Below, piece by piece: positions 9,753-19,401 of a stretch of DNA of 64,000 nt; the first letter of the stretch is position 1, and each line of letters begins with the position of its first letter. Source of the stretch: Pectinophora gossypiella (lineage: Eukaryota > Arthropoda > Insecta > Lepidoptera > Gelechiidae). The notes below the pieces were generated by a model, which was not told where the DNA came from, did no database searches, and saw only the letters and a list, made by a program, of their open reading frames with translations. The DNA is taken from the NCBI RefSeq assembly GCF_024362695.1, contig NC_065421.1, forward strand, positions 12,648,598 to 12,712,597, read 5' to 3'. Made by a program: the position numbers and the translations under genes.

Positions 9753-9893
9753 AGTAGACCCTTTGGTTGAATATAGTAGTCGTCTGAGCCCGCGGGCCGA
9801 GTAAACCCTTTGGTTGAATGTAGTAGTCGTCTGAGCCCGCGGGCCGAGTAGACCCTTTAGTTGAAAGTAGTAGTCGTCTGAGCCCGCGGGTTG
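9753..9893 (+). repeat. 47-bp minisatellite, three units (MITE-X interior)
   Basis: The units 9753-9799, 9800-9846 and 9847-9893 each run AGTAGACCCTTTGGTTGAAT ... GTCGTCTGAGCCCGCGGG. Units 1 and 2 differ at two or three positions and unit 3 at several. Each carries the palindrome CCCGCGGG. Confidence 0.9.
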
Positions 9894-9990
9894 AGTCAAG
9901 TCCACTCACCCACGCAAAAAATCGAAAGGGGTCATTCAGCCCGCGGGACGATTTTTATGTGGGATCAGATGACCATGAAGCCACCAGGCA
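9894..9990 (+). mobile_element. MITE-X right end
   Basis: CACCCACGCAAAAAATCG, GGGGTCATTCAGCCCGCGGG and GTGGGATCAGATGACCATGA in order match the right end of the complete copy at 47416-47722. The left inverted terminus is missing here. Confidence 0.8.
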
Positions 9991-10044
9991 TGCCGGCTAT
10001 ACATACTTGGAAATGTATTTAGTTCAGAATGATTTAGAAATAGA

Positions 10045-10200
10045 ATCATTTATTCAACGTAATTATCATATATAAACTTGTTGAAGGTCAATTTAACATT
10101 TTTGCATCTACATCATTTCGCAAGGTGTTATGGCTGAAGAGGAGAAATGTTAAGAAACTGCAACAGCAACATATCTTTTAAATCAATGTAGGTATACATC
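10045..10200 (-). pseudogene. LINE-F 3' UTR, first part
   Basis: This is the reverse of the LINE-F 3' end (GAATCATTTATTCAACGTAA, GTTGAAGGTCAA, TCGCAAGGTGTTATGGC). It continues at 10538 after a SINE-B insertion. Confidence 0.8.
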
Positions 10201-10537
10201 ATCATCATCATCAACAGCCTATATACGTCCCACTGCTGGGCACAGGCCTTCCCTCAATCAACCGGAGGGGGTATGGAGCATACTCCACCACGCTGCTCCA
10301 ATGCGGGTTGGTGGAGGTGATTTTACGGCTAATAGCCGGGACCAACGGCTTAACGTGCCCTCCGAAGCACGGAATCATCTTACTTTTTCGGTCAATCAGG
10401 TGATTCAAGCCTGAAAAGTCCTTAACAAACAAAGGACAGTCCCACAAAGTGATTTCGACAATGTCCCCATCGGGAATCGAACCCGGACCTCCAGATCGTG
10501 AGCCTAACGCTCTAACCACTAGACCACGGAGGCTGTT
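10201..10537 (-). mobile_element. SINE-B, full length
   Basis: This is the best SINE-B in the window. On the minus strand it runs AACAGCCTCCGTGGTCTAGT (A box), GGTCCGGGTTCGATTCCC (B box), CACAAAGTG-like spacer, core, GGAGCAGCGTGGTGGAGTAT, GCCTGTGCCCAGCAGTGGGA and a (GAT)n tail. TAGGTATACATC (10189-10200) and TAGGTGTACATT (10538-10549) look like a target duplication with some decay. Confidence 0.9.
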
Positions 10538-10590
10538 AGGTGTACATTACAAGTTATTTAATAACTAGAGAAATACAATGTCTTAAGTAA
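10538..10590 (-). pseudogene. LINE-F 3' UTR, second part
   Basis: ACATTACAAGTTATTTAATA continues the interrupted LINE-F sequence from 10200, which confirms that SINE-B inserted into LINE-F. Confidence 0.75.
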
Positions 10591-10680
10591 ATACAGTTTT
10601 CACACGATGTTATAATACTCCTCTGTGGTTTGATCACTAACACAATGGGCTCGACCATTATAGACGGTTCATACGGTTAT

Positions 10681-10870
10681 AAAAAAAAAAAATGTTTATT
10701 GTGATACACAGGTTTACATAACACAATTATAAAATAAAGTTTTCCATCACAAAAGGTAACAAGCTCAGCATATGCCGAGATGAAATATATCGACGCTGGT
10801 TTTCAGCCTGCACCTGTGTTGGTGAAGGCCGATAATCTATAGGATACTGATAAAGTACAATAAACGACGA
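10681..10870 (-). repeat. LINE 3' tail, unidentified family
   Basis: A T-rich start after a long A run, TTTATTGTGATACACAGG, and the GC-richer segment GACGCTGGTTTTCAGCCTGC have the shape of a LINE 3' UTR in minus orientation. No coding sequence is left. Confidence 0.45.
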
Positions 10871-10983
10871 CTAAATAATAAAAAGCAACCAAAACACCAA
10901 TAATAATACCAATACATGCGGAAAGTAAATACAAACATCACTAAGGGCACTCTGTTGTTTTATTATTAGGTTTGTGACATCAA

Positions 10984-11180
10984 CATACATACATACATAA
11001 ACTCACGCCCGTAATCCCAAATGGGGTGGGCAGAGCCACAAGTAATCAAAGACAACTTGCAGCCACTGTTGATACGAAGTCCTAAGATGGATATGATGAA
11101 CCTTATGGTGATAAGGGATCAGCCTATCGCCCATAACATTAGTCCATCATGTTAGAGGACGCAATCCCTCTGTCGGGTGT
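10984..11180 (+). repeat. M-repeat (SINE-like)
   Basis: (CATA)n, AAACTCACGCCCGTAATC, GGGTGGGCAGAG, ACTTGCAGCCACTG and the ending AACATTAGTCCATCATGTTA match the minus-strand copy at 23030-23297. The class is unresolved. Confidence 0.75.
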
Positions 11181-11212
11181 CTGTCTGTCTGTCTGTCGTC
11201 TGTCTGTGTTGT
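11181..11212 (+). repeat. (CTGT)n microsatellite
   Basis: About seven CTGT units with interruptions replace the normal end of the M-repeat. Confidence 0.8.
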
Positions 11213-11299
11213 GACATCAAAACATGGAATAATTATCGTTGTGACAACTCGTATCGGTTCTGACGGGTGATAGGATAGGAGAGGATGTCAACTTGTAAC

Positions 11300-11477
11300 C
11301 CCAATACATAGGCTGGAACGCACTGCTCACTCATTGCGTGTTATGGGGCCGCGCATCTACAATAAGTTACCGAAGGATCTGAAGGATGTACCTACTGATG
11401 CGAGCTTCATTGGTAAATTAAAAGTGCTACTCACACAAAAAGCTTACTATAGCGTTAAGGAGTTCATTGATGAATGA
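11300..11477 (+). pseudogene. LINE C-terminus, CR1/jockey-like
   Basis: One open frame reads RTAHSLRVMGPRIYNKLPKD, LKDVPTDASFIGKLKVLL and QKAYYSVKEFIDE, then stop. MGPRIYNKLP followed by AYYS is the standard end of CR1/jockey-type reverse transcriptases. It is related to but distinct from LINE-F. An AT-rich 3' tail reaches about 11660. Confidence 0.8.
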
Positions 11478-11667
11478 ATAGTGAAGTGTTCTGATCTAGT
11501 TCATATTAAATACATATTAACTACTTATTGTTATTAAGGATATAATTTAAATTGTTTTTTTTTTTATAAAATAATGATGTTTAACTATACTTAATGTTAA
11601 TAATGTATAATATATAAATAATGACAATGTATGATAAATACTAATAAATATATGAATATGAAAGATA

Positions 11668-11745
11668 CGGTTCATCACCCACTATGTTAGTCAAATAGAA
11701 AGCTTGGTGAAGCACACCCATGCTTCAAGAATTAAGTAGGTATCC
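11668..11745 (+). repeat. Rep-L fragment
   Basis: GGTTCATCACCCACTATGTT, AGAAAGCTTGGTGAAG and ACCCATG follow the Rep-L central segment with about 20-25% divergence by eye. Confidence 0.5.
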
Positions 11746-12077
11746 ATTTCATTCATCTTGCAATTAACGTACCTCGCTTATGTTATGTTAAATACAATGA
11801 GCATCTCAAGTGAGAATATTCCAGTAATAAAATCTCTTTAGTAGTAAAGACACTGGCCGCATATCTTTTTCAAATTGTTTTTTTTTTGTACTCTGATCCT
11901 ATTTTCCTAAAGGTTAGGCAATACAGCTCTTATTACACAAATTTTCCATTCACAAAGCGGGATTATTGGCGGGAAAGCCACGTCACTGAATATGATTCAA
12001 TATAAATATCCGTCTTTGCACTTTGTTTTGTGTCTGTGCTCACCCCGATTGTGTGCTTAACTAGAGGTATATCTATA
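11746..12077. other. unassigned sequence
   Basis: I recognise nothing apart from a T-run near 11876. Confidence 0.45.
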
Positions 12078-12274
12078 CAGAGTGTTAGTGACATCGTAAC
12101 GAAACCATTGAGAGATGATTCAGATCATGATTCTGAGTTGATATCAAGTGGAATTGTCCGTAAAAAAAATACTTAAATCATGACTTTTCCGATAGGAAAT
12201 TCCACTTGATATCGACTCAGAATAATGGTCTGAATCATACCCTTCAGTATTCGTTACGGTGTCACTAACACCCG
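12078..12274. mobile_element. MITE-G copy 4
   Basis: CAGAGTGTTAGTGACATCG at the left and CGGTGTCACTAACACCCG at the right, with TA on each side. The inner arms TTGATATCAAGTGGAA and TTCCACTTGATATCGA make the copy almost palindromic. Confidence 0.85.
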
Positions 12275-12310
12275 TATGTATTTGTATAGCTACCTGTATG
12301 CACTTGTATA

Positions 12311-12531
12311 GGGTGTAAGTGACATCGTAGCAAATACTAAGAGGGGTGATTCAGTTGATTATTCTGACTTAATATTACTTATGTGAAATTTTCTATCGCA
12401 AAAGTATAGAATTGAAATTAATTTAAAAAACAATCGCGAATTTTGCGACGGAAAATTTCACTTGATATCCACTCAGAATCATGGTCTGAATCATCCCTCA
12501 AAGTGTTCGTTACGATGTCACTAACATCCTG
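12311..12531. mobile_element. MITE-G copy 5
   Basis: It lies 36 bp after copy 4, flanked by TA. Ends: GGGTGTAAGTGACATCG and CGATGTCACTAACATCC. The left arm is more decayed (TTGATTATTCTGACTTAATA) than the right. Confidence 0.85.
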
Positions 12532-13027
12532 TATAATATAACTATAAATACATAAATTGACTCGAACAACAATTATAAACCTTATTGCCCTCTCTAACGC
12601 TCAACTAAGGATGAAATTAATAAAGGCAAATACGCGATCTATTGTGGAATTAATAGAGGCTTGTAGAAAGCCAATTTTTCTATCCATTGTGCGTCCGACT
12701 GATAGCAAACAAAGGCAGAGGCACAAAGACGACAATGGCCTTTCAATGGTATGTGACACGTTATTTTAAAGGCCGTAATCGGTCCGCAACAGATGGTCGG
12801 GTTTATTAGGTTTTCGTTGTAATGACTAAATCATTTTGTAGGAAACAGAGGATTTAGAAAGGAAACCTCTCCGCGGCCTGCTGGAAGAGATTTCTACTAG
12901 AAATAAGCTGAACCGTCTGTCTGGCTTGTGTTAGTCTAACCTGTTCTGTGTACAATAAACTGGTAAATAAATAAATCACTACATAAGTAGTATAAAATAA
13001 AGTCGCATTTTCTGTTCCTATATCCCT
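12532..13027. other. unassigned sequence
   Basis: A 70-codon open frame (12557-12769) starts at a non-ATG codon and has no recognisable domain. I see nothing else. Confidence 0.4.
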
Positions 13028-13170
13028 ATGTACGGTCACAAGCATTAATATGTATACACTTGGGTACCATGTCACATTAACTTTTTTGACAAATTGAACT
13101 GTAAGTATCACTAAATGTCAAATATGTTAGTGCGACAGAGTCCTAAAGTGAGTACATTATATTGCTCATG
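13028..13170 (+). repeat. Rep-AA copy 1
   Basis: CGGTCACAAGCATTAATATG, ATGTCACATTAACTTTTTTG, AAATGTCAAATATGTTAGTG and CGACAG appear in the reverse order and orientation at 57388-57535. Both copies are about 145 bp, which defines the family. Class unknown. Confidence 0.7.
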
Positions 13171-13171
13171 A

Positions 13172-13380
13172 CTATACGCTTAAATCTTTAAAACTACGCA
13201 ACGGATTTTGATGTGGTTTTTTTTATTAGATACAGTGATTCAAGAGGAAGGTTTATATGTATAGTAACATCCATTAAATAGTGGATAAATACTGTTTATT
13301 GAAGTTTTTAATGTGATGTCGTAAATAATTTCATTTTTTCCTCAGCTTTGCACCCGAGCGAAGCCGGGGCGGGTCGCTAG
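13172..13380 (+). mobile_element. Helitron-like or similar element 3' part
   Basis: ACGCAACGGATTTTGATGTG, TTCAAGAGGAAGGTTTATAT and an end GAAGCCGGGGCGGGTCGCTAG followed by T. A 3' CTAG-T terminus preceded by a small CCCG...CGGG stem fits Helitrons. The 5' end is not defined. Confidence 0.4.
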
Positions 13381-13488
13381 TAAATAATAAACTAATCGTT
13401 TGTTTTTTTTAACACTACTGTACTAAAACCAACTACTGAATTTCTACCACTGTACTCGACTTCATGAGTTTGAATTCGTTTGGGTTAT

Positions 13489-13560
13489 AGATGATAATCT
13501 ATCCAGGTTACGTTCACCATAAACAATATAGATGGCGTTATACAGCTTGAAGGTGATATT
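13489..13560 (+). repeat. MITE-W single arm
   Basis: CAGGTTACGTTC and AATATAGATGGCGTTATACA match the MITE-W arm seen at 41.6 and 50.0 kb. No opposite arm is visible. Confidence 0.5.
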
Positions 13561-13699
13561 CAGAAATATGTGGTCGATTAGGTTGTTGCCAACTTTTTTA
13601 ACACGCAGATTGTGCCGATGTTTTTGGTCACTTAGTGTTACTATCCCTACAGGCACCTTAACTGTCACTATTTGCTTCTGATTGTACATAGTCGACTCT

Positions 13700-13767
13700 A
13701 CACATTCCGGCCAAGTAGTTAATGCCATCTGCGGCAAATCTACAAGAAGTCACGTCATAAAAAAAAC
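13700..13767 (+). repeat. Rep-J 3' tail
   Basis: TCCGGCCAAGTAGTTAATGC, CATCTGCGGCAAATCTACAA and GTCACGTCATAAAAAAA end in a poly-A, as in the longer copies at 14.3 and 42.3 kb. Confidence 0.7.
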
Positions 13768-14088
13768 CAAAAGACTCTCAAACAAAATCAGATCATTTCC
13801 CCGAAAAATATGGCAACGCTTTCATGTTTTAGTTGTAAACTTATTCTAAAACTTTGTAAGACCGGTGGTTGTTGTAAAAAGTCAAATAACTTCCAAACTC
13901 AAACAATATCGAAAGCACTTAGCTTTGTAAAACAACACTCCGAAACTTTATATAAACTGCGAAACTCCACGTTTGATTTCTGAAACTCTTATGAGAGCGA
14001 GGTTTGGAATTTTTGAGGTGTAAAGTTGGGTTGAATGTAGTTGATAGGTTTAAGGCCTACACTACACCGTATCACACTAGCACCGTCT
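13768..14088. other. unassigned sequence
   Basis: I recognise no gene or repeat. Confidence 0.45.
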
Positions 14089-14275
14089 CTCTTCTATCGT
14101 GTAGGTTGTGAGGTGGGTACCAACCTCATCAAGCCTGGTGTCAGGGTTACTATTGAGCCAGAGACCCCTGACATGGCTCATGTAAGAACTTACTTATATC
14201 AGTAAGGTGATCGGCCTGTAATGTTCTAATCAAACTAGGGACCACAAAGTAATTTTTGTGATATATCCCCACCGT
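14089..14275 (-). mobile_element. SINE-A with internal deletion
   Basis: The tail (CTTCTATCGTGTAGGTTGTG on plus) and the CACAAAGTAATTTTTGTGAT segment are present, but the core and the tRNA head are missing. It is fused directly to Rep-J. Confidence 0.7.
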
Positions 14276-14665
14276 GTCAGGCAGAGACCAGCACCTAAAT
14301 CTCCTGGTAGTTGCAGCTCTGGAATCCATCCCGCTCAGGGACGGTACTGAAAAGTATCGGCGTCCGAAGGACGTAATATACGATCCCAACGACCCGATTA
14401 CTCTAGCCATAGAGGCGACCAATCAGCTCGCGACAAAACACTTCAGAATCCCGATACCGACCCCGTCGGCGTGGTCGACGATTTCCCTCATTCAGCTTTC
14501 AAATATTCGTCCCTCACAGACGACGTCCTGAGCCGAGGTTCGCGCCCTACTAGGCACCCTCAGGCCTGTTGTCTTAAATTTTGTACTGGATGAGAGCGCG
14601 TTTTCCATTTGTCCGGCCAAGTAGGCACCAACTGCGGCAAATCTACAATAAGTCACGTCAAAAAA
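14276..14665 (+). repeat. Rep-J, longest copy
   Basis: It runs from GGCAGAGACCAGCACCTAAA through GATACCGACCCCGTCGGCGT, GAGCCGAGGTTCGCGCCC, GGCACCCTCAGGCCTGTTGT and TTTGTCCGGCCAAGTAG to a poly-A after AAGTCACGTC. The poly-A end suggests retroposition. Its open frame (14274-14531) has no domain I recognise. Confidence 0.7.
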
Positions 14666-14945
14666 AAACAGACCGCTAGTATGCCAACGTACGGGTATCA
14701 TGACCGGTCCGTGCATGGCACGCTTTTTTCGGTTTTTGTTGGTCGGTGACGGAATGGTTTACTGGGCGTTGCGCCATAGAAATTCATACAAATAATATTT
14801 TTTGCCTATACCGGGACAGATACGGTCCTGGTATGATACGCTGTAGTGGTCACATTTAATTTGACTTACCTTTGCGTATGGTAAGAGCGATGCCTTACGA
14901 GTGGGCCTTTTTTAAATGTTATATATTTTTTTTTGCAAGTATTTT

Positions 14946-15105
14946 TATTCTAGACGGCGATATGGCTCACCGCCTACTATGTTGGTATAACAGAAAATTC
15001 GCTGGGGTGTGGGGTCTTAGTTCATTTCCAAAACATAGTTTGTTTTCATCATGCGATCGCAGTCTGTACCCCAATTGAGGACAATAATTATTAGTCATGA
15101 GCTTC
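14946..15105 (+). repeat. Rep-L copy
   Basis: GACGGCGATATGGCTCACCG, CTATGTTGGTATAACAGAAA, GGTGTGGGGTCTTAGTTCAT and ACCCCAATTGAGG in Rep-L order, with a short insertion near 15025. Confidence 0.65.
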
Positions 15106-15114
15106 CATGACTCC

Positions 15115-15220
15115 ATCCATGATCGGAAAGGGACGTTAAGCCAAACATAAACAAACCCGCACTAGAGCAGCGTAGTGGAGTATGCTCTATAATCCCTCCG
15201 GTTGATTGTGGGATGGCCTA
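15115..15220 (+). mobile_element. SINE-B fragment
   Basis: GGGACGTTAAGCC, ACCCGCACTAGAGCAGCGTA and CCTCCGGTTGATTGTGGGAT. The head is missing and the core is heavily decayed. Confidence 0.6.
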
Positions 15221-15461
15221 TTATGTTATCCTAATAAGGACCGGATTTCGTCAGTTAAACTGGGTTTTGGATTTTATAAGCCATCTGGGCTTTACCTCTT
15301 TTTATTTTTTACATCTAAAATATATTTCAGACAAAATGATCCTCAAATATAACCTGAACCGTCCAATAACATTGCCACTTACCCTGCAATCCTTACCAAT
15401 CTACGTAGTAAGCCCTTTAGACAGAAGTTACGCCTTAGCGTAGATGAGAATAAAATAATAT

Positions 15462-15550
15462 GTGCAGAACGGACACTCTCCGCCCGCACCAATTCGTATC
15501 GATACCGAGCTAAATTTACCTCACCCCCTGATTCTCACTTTAGTTTAAAT
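15462..15550 (+). repeat. Rep-BB copy
   Basis: TGCAGAACGGACACTC, CAATTCGTATCGATACCGAG and CTCACCCCCTGATTCTCACT parallel 57535-57625. Confidence 0.45.
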
Positions 15551-16380
15551 GTACGTATACCGAAAATTGTGGGAAATGGCCTGAAGGAAACGATTATTAT
15601 TTCTTTAACTTTGTTTATTTAAAAACGTTTTATAATCTTCTACGTTTTTCTCTTTAAAACAACCGTCCGCAATTTCCCTGTCATTCTGTAATTCTCACTT
15701 CTCTCTCGCTCACTAGTCGCTCTCTTTCACACACCTTTGCGTTACGTTTCATTCAGTCTACCATTCCTACATCGTTAAGGAATAAGGTAATTTTTGTCTC
15801 GCTCGCACTAACGCGTTGGGCAGCACACGGAAAGAATGATTTTTATATGGGGTGTCCGTGTGGCCTTCTAGTTTTAATTGTTGAGTGGTGCGCTGGTATT
15901 CTAATTAAACGACCACATAAAGTAATATTTGAAAGGTTTATTTTTTCTCACATATTTACACGTTGTACACTTTTAATGTTATTATTAATGTTTTATAAAT
16001 CACCGTGTTTTGTATTGTTTAAATTAACTTTTTAACACAAGAAAATATTAATTATGCATCCATTTTTAATGCTAAGAAGGAAGTCTCTATCTTTGTCTAA
16101 TGACAATACCTTTTTTATAGTAACCAAAACCATAGATATTTTTACATTTTGTTCGTGATCCGAACAGTCCGGGCTAGCTTTAGGCACGCCCTTTCCTTGT
16201 ACCTAGTCATAGGGTATTAGGACAGACAAGGGTGAATCGTGTGACATTCGATGTTACTTCTCGCGTAGGTCCCAATTGAGTCTAGGGGATGGATGAGGGA
16301 TCTCGATTCGGTATTGGCTTTCTGTTCAACAGGAATAAAAAACCTGTTATTTTTGCTACAATTTCTTCCACTTAATAACC
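15551..16380. other. unassigned sequence
   Basis: Contains CTC-rich words near 15690-15720 (CTCTCTCGCTCACTAG, TCTCTTTCAC) and TCTCGCTCGCACTAACGCG near 15800. No gene is supported. Confidence 0.4.
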
Positions 16381-16432
16381 ACATAAAACCAACTGAGGCT
16401 AACCCACGCAATAAGTCATGTCTCAAAAAAGT
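16381..16432 (+). repeat. Rep-J-like tail fragment
   Basis: CACGCAATAAGTCATGTC followed by a short A-rich end resembles the Rep-J terminus. Confidence 0.35.
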
Positions 16433-16550
16433 CCACACATACGTACATAAACTATCTCCTATTTCCCACCGGGGTAAGCAATGACTATGGAATTACATTT
16501 GCTTAAATCCTGACACACTTCTCCTGCTTCCTTCACATTCATCATTCGAA
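16433..16550 (+). repeat. N-repeat
   Basis: CATACGTACATAAACT, ATTTCCCACCGGGGTAAGCA, TGACTATGGAATTACATTTG and TCCTGACACACTTCTCCTGC are all in N-repeat order. Confidence 0.75.
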
Positions 16551-16609
16551 AAAAGGCCAACAGTAATAGAATGCAACGAATATTTAATTCTGTTCTTTAT
16601 GTTCAGTAT

Positions 16610-16755
16610 GGAAAATTCTGCACCGACAAGAGCGTGGCTCTTAAATTACTGATGTTGGATGTTCAGTATAAGGAAGTCAAAGAGTTGGCCTTTGATAAAC
16701 AAGAATGGAGAATGCTACATCGACAAGTACGGGGATCTTAAATTAATGACGATGA
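16610..16755 (+). pseudogene. LINE-E C-terminal fragments, duplicated end
   Basis: The end motif occurs twice: ENSAPTRAWLLN-type reading near 16615-16645 and KEVKELAFDKQEWRMLHRQ near 16680-16735. It looks like two partial LINE-E tails joined, the second followed by GATGA. Confidence 0.7.
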
Positions 16756-18037
16756 CCATGTTCTGTACAGCCCAACCCAAAATCCGCAGCCACTCCAAAA
16801 TGTTTGTTGATTCCTTATTAAGATACTTGTGCTAGAGAAGAGCATGGTGCACCAAATAAGAAGTAATGTATAGTACACGTACTGTATTAACTGGACACCA
16901 GTAGTTAAAATGGATTTCCTCAAAGTAACGCCTGATACACCTGTCATGGATATAATGAAAAAGGGTCTGAATATTTCCAAAGATAAGTATTACGTAACTA
17001 ACTTAACTCCCCTTTTTGCTTTCGTCTCTCCAGATGTTAATCCATAGTTAAAGATGCTAATACAAAACCCAAACACAGGAACGGTTTCTTCAAAATGTTT
17101 TATTCATCACCTCTCACGTTTTCCTAGCTCACGGACTTCCCCTTATATGTCCTTATAAAAAACAGGAGTCCATACCGTTTTATTTTTCAGGGTAATAAGC
17201 ACAGATTTTTGCATTTCAAATCGGGTGCTTAGCATTTTTGTAAAGCTGCGTGGCTATTGAGATCCTTTGTTTTGAATAATAAACAACGATCGAGATAACA
17301 CTTGTGTTTAATGAGATTTTAAGGGACTCTATTATTCTGCTTCAATAGTCTCTATGCATTTCCCTCCTCAACTAACTTGATAGTCAAGTTCCAAAACTGA
17401 TGCGTTAGAATCAAATCTGGAATCTCCAATTAGGGGTCCAGGGGTCCGCCAAGTTCCAGGGTGTTATGAGAATCGATAATTAGATTGACATGTAACCTTA
17501 TGTAAAGCCCATTTTTAACAATGACACTGTGGATTGTCATAAACGTTTGCAACTTGACTAAGGTCGTGGTCTTTCCGGCCACCACAAACATATTTTTCAC
17601 TAGAAAAATATATTTCTTTTAAACAATAATATTAAATAACACTAATTTAAATAGTTTATAACAACGTAACACCCGAAGACCTTGTTTTAAAAGTAAAGTT
17701 TTTCCACAACAATTACCATAACTCGAGTCACGAAGGCTTAAAGAAAATTATGGTACTTACTTTGAGTTTTACAATGCTCATGTAACTTTAAGCTTCCATT
17801 TTCTAAATTTAAATACTTAAGCAAACGCAAGAAAAGTAACGAAACGCGTAATTAACACTGCAGTTAAAGCGCGACTTAAAGTAATAGTACCTAATTACGG
17901 ATTTATGGAATGTTTTTGAGTGTGTTAACATTATAATCCTGAATGAGATTCGGCGTGTTTATTAAAAAATCATCTAATGCTGCTTTATTCTGGCTTCAAT
18001 TCTACAAAATGGGATTCATTTCTCGTATGTGCACGCC
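16756..18037. other. repeat-poor island, left part
   Basis: I recognise no SINE, LINE or MITE for about 1.3 kb, which is exceptional in this window. AGTTCCAAAACTGATG / CAAGTTCCAGGGTG words near 17390 and 17450 are weakly repeated. No ORF has coding character. Confidence 0.5.
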
Positions 18038-18112
18038 CTACCTTGATAAATGAACGAGGGTGCCACAAGGTACGGGTTTAGGGCCGCGCTCCTTTTTAAT
18101 TTATACATTAAA
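18038..18112 (+). pseudogene. reverse-transcriptase fossil (VPQG block)
   Basis: From 18060 the frame reads VPQGTGLGP, then after a two-base insertion (18087-18088) LLFNLYI. This is the V/GVPQG...GPLLFxxYIN block of non-LTR reverse transcriptases, which lies between the A and C motifs. Upstream INER is also in keeping. No flanking RT sequence survives. Confidence 0.7.
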
Positions 18113-19130
18113 TTGAGGAAATTCCGTGCTCTCGTACCACCTTAAATTCACTCATGAATTATAAATGTGTGCGCTTAATTTGTGTTAAATTATAATTTAA
18201 AAGTGATCTTTTCGTGTTTGTTCAAAGGCATGGAGCGTGTTATTTTTGTTTTTGGGTGGTAAATGGCCATGTATTAAAATGCTAATTTAGAAAAATGCAA
18301 CGAACAAAATTCGAGTATTTTTGTTTCTTTTTTGACACACACACAGTTCACAGTTTTTTTTTTTATAATTCATCTTCATACAATCCTTAATTCACTTTCT
18401 TTACTCTCGGCTCTTCTCGATTGGTCATTTTAAACTTTCTGCTGTTTCGAGTCCAAGAATTTTGATGAAATTCATACCTTTGTTCTTCTTCTGCTAATTG
18501 CCATGCTTTTATATCAAAAGCAAAAAAGAAATTCTATTAGGCAACTCTTAATTGGGTACAATTAAGAGCCTTAAGGTAAATAAAAACATCATTATTCAAA
18601 TGGAGAGGTAAAATTCTATTGTTACAAAATCGACGGATTGTTTTCTTAGCCATTACAAAGTAGTACAGAAAGTACCTTAACAAAACAATGAAAAGGCAAT
18701 AAAATAATCATGTTAAACAATAAAACGAAGCAGGAAAGGCGTAAGGCACAAGGCAATTATCGCTGCTGCTATCGCAAGGGGGATTTTTATAATAATTGTT
18801 ATGAACCGCGGGCAATACGAGCGATGGCGATTACTTGATAGTAAGCACGCGAGCTGTACTTCAAATGATGGAATTAGGTCGGAAGGAAATTTTACTGTAA
18901 TAGTACAATCTGCAGGTCAGTGGGGATTAAAAACAAATAATTCAAGTTTTATGTAGACGGTCGAGTGCGGAAATGGAACTCGGGTCAATTGCTGGTGATA
19001 TGGAAAACTGCTTGTGAAAAATGACTGTAAAACGAAGGTAAAACTACTTGTAAAAGTTACAATTAGTGTATACTTTCATAGGTGGAACAATATCGAACTA
19101 GTTTACCTGTGAAGAAAGCTAATAGTTACA
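18113..19130. other. repeat-poor island, right part
   Basis: No dispersed repeat recognised. A short hairpin CTCTTAATTG GGTA CAATTAAGAG lies near 18545-18568, and a T-run near 18355. This could hold regulatory or unique host DNA, but nothing in the sequence proves it. Confidence 0.45.
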
Positions 19131-19194
19131 ATAGTAACCCTGACTCCAGGGTTGATGAGGTTGATAATCCACCTTACAACCCACACGATAGAAG
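19131..19194 (+). mobile_element. SINE-A tail fragment
   Basis: AGTAACCCTGACTCCAGGGT, TGATGAGGTTGATAATCCAC and CACACGATAGAAG. Only the 3' end remains. Confidence 0.75.
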
Positions 19195-19401
19195 TTTAAA
19201 TGATAAATGATTTTAAATAAAGTAATTCAGTTTCAAATATCAAAATAAATACCTAGTTAGTTTGTGGCGATGCGTTATTTAATAAGCGTTAACAATATTT
19301 CGTTTCACTTTAATTACGTGGTATTAGTAAAATCTACACGTTTATATTGAGCCAAATTAATTTAAGTTTGCTTCGCAGTGCGTCAATTTATTTGATTTCA
19401 G

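Noticed and set aside
9753..9893. CRISPR-like array of three repeats
   Set aside because: The units are contiguous with no spacers and the DNA is eukaryotic; this is a minisatellite in MITE-X.
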